Shown one piece after another: positions 62,134 through 64,000 of a stretch of 64,000 nt of DNA; position 1 is the first letter of the stretch; every line of letters starts with the position of its first letter. Made by a program: the position numbers and the translations under genes. Origin of the DNA: Corythoichthys intestinalis (Eukaryota; Chordata; Actinopteri; Syngnathiformes; Syngnathidae); assembly GCF_030265065.1 (NCBI RefSeq), contig NC_080416.1, forward strand, positions 6,013,501-6,077,500. Direction: 5' to 3'. A model generated the notes under the pieces. It saw only the letters and a list, made by a program, of their open reading frames with translations, did no database searches and had not been told where the DNA came from.

Positions 62134-64000
62134 CATTTTATTTCTAGAGCGCTTTTCAGATACACAAAGACGCTTCACAAGAGGCATGGAATTACAGTAC
62201 GATAAAAAGGTATTAAAAGGATTAAAAACTTAAAAGCACAATAAAAAGAGGTAAAAAATATGACAGCTAGGGGTTATGGTGGGTAAGATAGAGTGAACAG
62301 GTGTGTTTTCAGTCGAGATTTGAAAAGTGATAGAGTAGATGTGTTGCGGAGATCAGGGGGTAGGGAGTTTCAGAGCTGGGGGGCGCAATGACTAAAAGCT
62401 CTGGAACCAAAGGTGGAGAGGCGGACACGGGGGACGGAGAGGGGGGGAAAAGTGGTAGGGCGAAGTGAACGGGTTGGATTGTTTGGATGGAGAAGATCGC
62501 AAAGGTAGGGAGGGGCCAAGGCATGGAGTATTTTGAAGGTGATGATGAGGATTTTGTAATTGATTCTTTGTTTGACGGGAAGCCAGTGAAGTTGACGGAG
62601 GATGGGGGTAATGTGGTGTGTTGCGGGGGTTCGTGTGATGAGGCGTGCTGCTGAGTTCTGGAGGAGCTGCAGTTTCTGGAGGGACTTATTAGGGAGACCG
62701 AAGAGCAGTGAGTTACAATAATCGAGCCGGGTGGTTATTAGATTACAGACCAGGGTGGAAGCGATATGGCGGGTGAGAGAAGGGAGGAGGCGAGAAATGT
62801 TGCGAAAGTGGAGATAGGCTGATCTGGTGATGCTGTTGATATGTGACCGGAAGGAAAGTGTGCTGTCGAGGATGACACCCAGACTCTTAACCTGAGATGA
62901 AGGAGAGATCGGTAAATTGTTGATTGTAATAGAGAACTTATGGACATTAGAGAGTGTTGCGGTGGTACCAACCAAGAGGACTTCTGTTTTGGAGCTGTTA
63001 AGTAGGAGGAAGTTGGAGGAGAACCAGGAGTTAATGTCATCTAAGCAGAGGGTGAGGGAGGAAGGTGGGAGGGAGGCGGTTGGTTTTGAGGATATGTAGA
63101 GCTGGGTGTCATCCGCGTAACAGTGAAAGTGAATGTTGTGTTTGCGGAAAATGGAACCGAGGGGTAGAATGTAGATGATGAAGAGAAGCGGCCCCAGGAC
63201 CGAGCCCTGGGGCACGCCAGAGGAGACAGGGAGGGAACTGGATTGATGGGGGCCAAGTTTGACGAATTGTGTGCGGTTGGACAGGTAGGAAGTGAACCAG
63301 GAAAGGGGTGTGTGGGTGATACCAATGGAGGAGAGTCGGTCGAGAAGGATTGAATGGGAAATTGTGTCGAAGGCGGCAGTGAGGTCGAGGAAGACGAGAA
63401 TTGATAATAAACCGGAGTCGGATGCTGTGAGGAGGTCGTTTGTAATTCTAAGTAGGGCTGTTTCGGTGCTATGGAGGGGGCGGAAACCGGATTGAAAGTG
63501 CTCGTAAATGTCATTGGTAATTAGGTGGTTATGAAGTTGGGATGCAACAGTTTTTTCAAGAATTTTGGAAATGAAAGGTAGGTTGGAGATTGGGCGGAGA
63601 TTATAGAAGTTGGTTGGATCCAGGTTAGGTTTCTTTAGAATAGGTGTGATGGAAGCAGTTTTGAGGGATGGAGGGACTACACCGGATGTAAGTGAAGAGT
63701 GAATGATGGTGGTGATGAGGGAAGACAAGTTTTTATGAGGGCAGTGGGAAGAGGATCAAGGTGACAGGTAGTGGATTTGGATTTGGTGATGATGTCAGAG
63801 ATAGCCGGGATTGAAGGAAGGATAAATGAAGAGAGGGTGCTAATGAGGGGAACATGAAAGGGAACAGGGTCAGTCCCAGAAACTGCAGCTCCGGAGTGGG
63901 TCAGGGATTGGTGAATGTCAGTGATTTTCGTGGAGAAGAATGTCAGGATGGCTTCACAAAAATTAGCAGAAAATATGTGACGAGGGAGTGGATCGGGAGG
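62110..64000 (-). mobile_element. L2/CR1-type LINE, 5' part outside window
   Basis: The 3' end lies at the TAA repeat; the body runs to and beyond the window end. The reverse transcriptase reads [18 protein letters not shown] and [11 protein letters not shown], with YADD as catalytic motif. Clade assigned from overall pattern. Confidence 0.85.
62370..63728 (-). CDS. LINE reverse transcriptase ORF (partial)
   Basis: 452 codons: thumb and fingers from [34 protein letters not shown], palm [32 protein letters not shown], then [12 protein letters not shown] and the C-terminal [15 protein letters not shown] block. It ends at a TGA replacing the Trp codon of the usual APQLWNSLP motif; the frame continues NSLPPDLRNTSTLSLFKSRL to about 62290. 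Upstream, [13 protein letters not shown] (about 63770-63735) is in another frame, so at least one frameshift lies near 63733. Inactive. Confidence 0.85.
   Translation of the reverse strand: MSSLITTIIHSSLTSGVVPPSLKTASITPILKKPNLDPTNFYNLRPISNLPFISKILEKTVASQLHNHLITNDIYEHFQSGFRPLHSTETALLRITNDLLTASDSGLLSILVFLDLTAAFDTISHSILLDRLSSIGITHTPLSWFTSYLSNRTQFVKLGPHQSSSLPVSSGVPQGSVLGPLLFIIYILPLGSIFRKHNIHFHCYADDTQLYISSKPTASLPPSSLTLCLDDINSWFSSNFLLLNSSKTEVLLVGTTATLSNVHKFSITINNLPISPSSQVKSLGVILDSTLSFRSHINSITRSAYLHFRNISRLLPSLTRHIASTLVCNLITTRLDYCNSLLFGLPNKSLQKLQLLQNSAARLITRTPATHHITPILRQLHWLPVKQRINYKILIITFKILHALAPPYLCDLLHPNNPTRSLRPTTFPPLSVPRVRLSTFGSRAFSHCAPQL

Noticed and set aside
62917-63099. Plus-strand ORFs over the LINE (also 63292-63495)
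   Set aside because: Antisense to the reverse-transcriptase ORF.

Overview
The window is vertebrate nuclear DNA, almost certainly from a teleost. Its genes have GT-AG introns with phase-1 boundaries and encode MHC class I heavy chains, and the rest is dense fish-type transposon debris (hAT, Tc1/mariner, ISL2EU-like, L2 LINE, solo LTRs). I see no bacterial operons, CRISPR arrays or tRNA/rRNA genes.

The core is a tandem array of four MHC class I genes, all on the minus strand and all with open reading frames across seven coding exons: gene A (8880-12426, 375 aa), gene B (29666-33230, 369 aa), gene C (39423-45530, 373 aa) and gene D (52368-56582, 372 aa). Each encodes a leader, alpha-1, alpha-2, alpha-3, a transmembrane segment and a short acidic tail. 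Two further intact leader exons stand alone, at 2460-2526 and 16121-16187. The second, with its own ISRE-bearing promoter, lies 3.7 kb upstream of gene A and could serve as an alternative first exon.

Each class I gene is followed, on the plus strand and head-to-head with it, by broken copies of a second gene whose reading frame resembles teleost CENP-T (19500-22167, 36880-36925, 45640-49346, 56700-60086). The duplication unit is therefore [class I (-) / cenpt-like remnant (+)], repeated about four times. Shared transposon insertions and a shared promoter deletion give conflicting copy histories, which points to unequal exchange or gene conversion.

Layout: 1-8450 transposon-rich flank with an orphan leader exon and three ISL2EU-like THAP elements; 8450-28006 gene A unit; 28007-29291 broken hAT at the unit boundary; 29292-36925 gene B unit; 36926-38951 hAT with a nested Tc1; 39240-49500 gene C unit; 49544-51921 hAT insertion; 51922-60279 gene D unit; 60280-64000 hAT start, a nearly complete Tc1 element and an L2-type LINE that runs off the window.

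The class I genes would present peptides at the cell surface with beta-2-microglobulin. ISRE-like sites upstream of A, B and both orphan leaders fit interferon control. Genes C and D have lost that promoter through a common deletion. Only gene A keeps every conserved peptide-terminus-binding residue; B, C and D carry His at the Tyr171 position.
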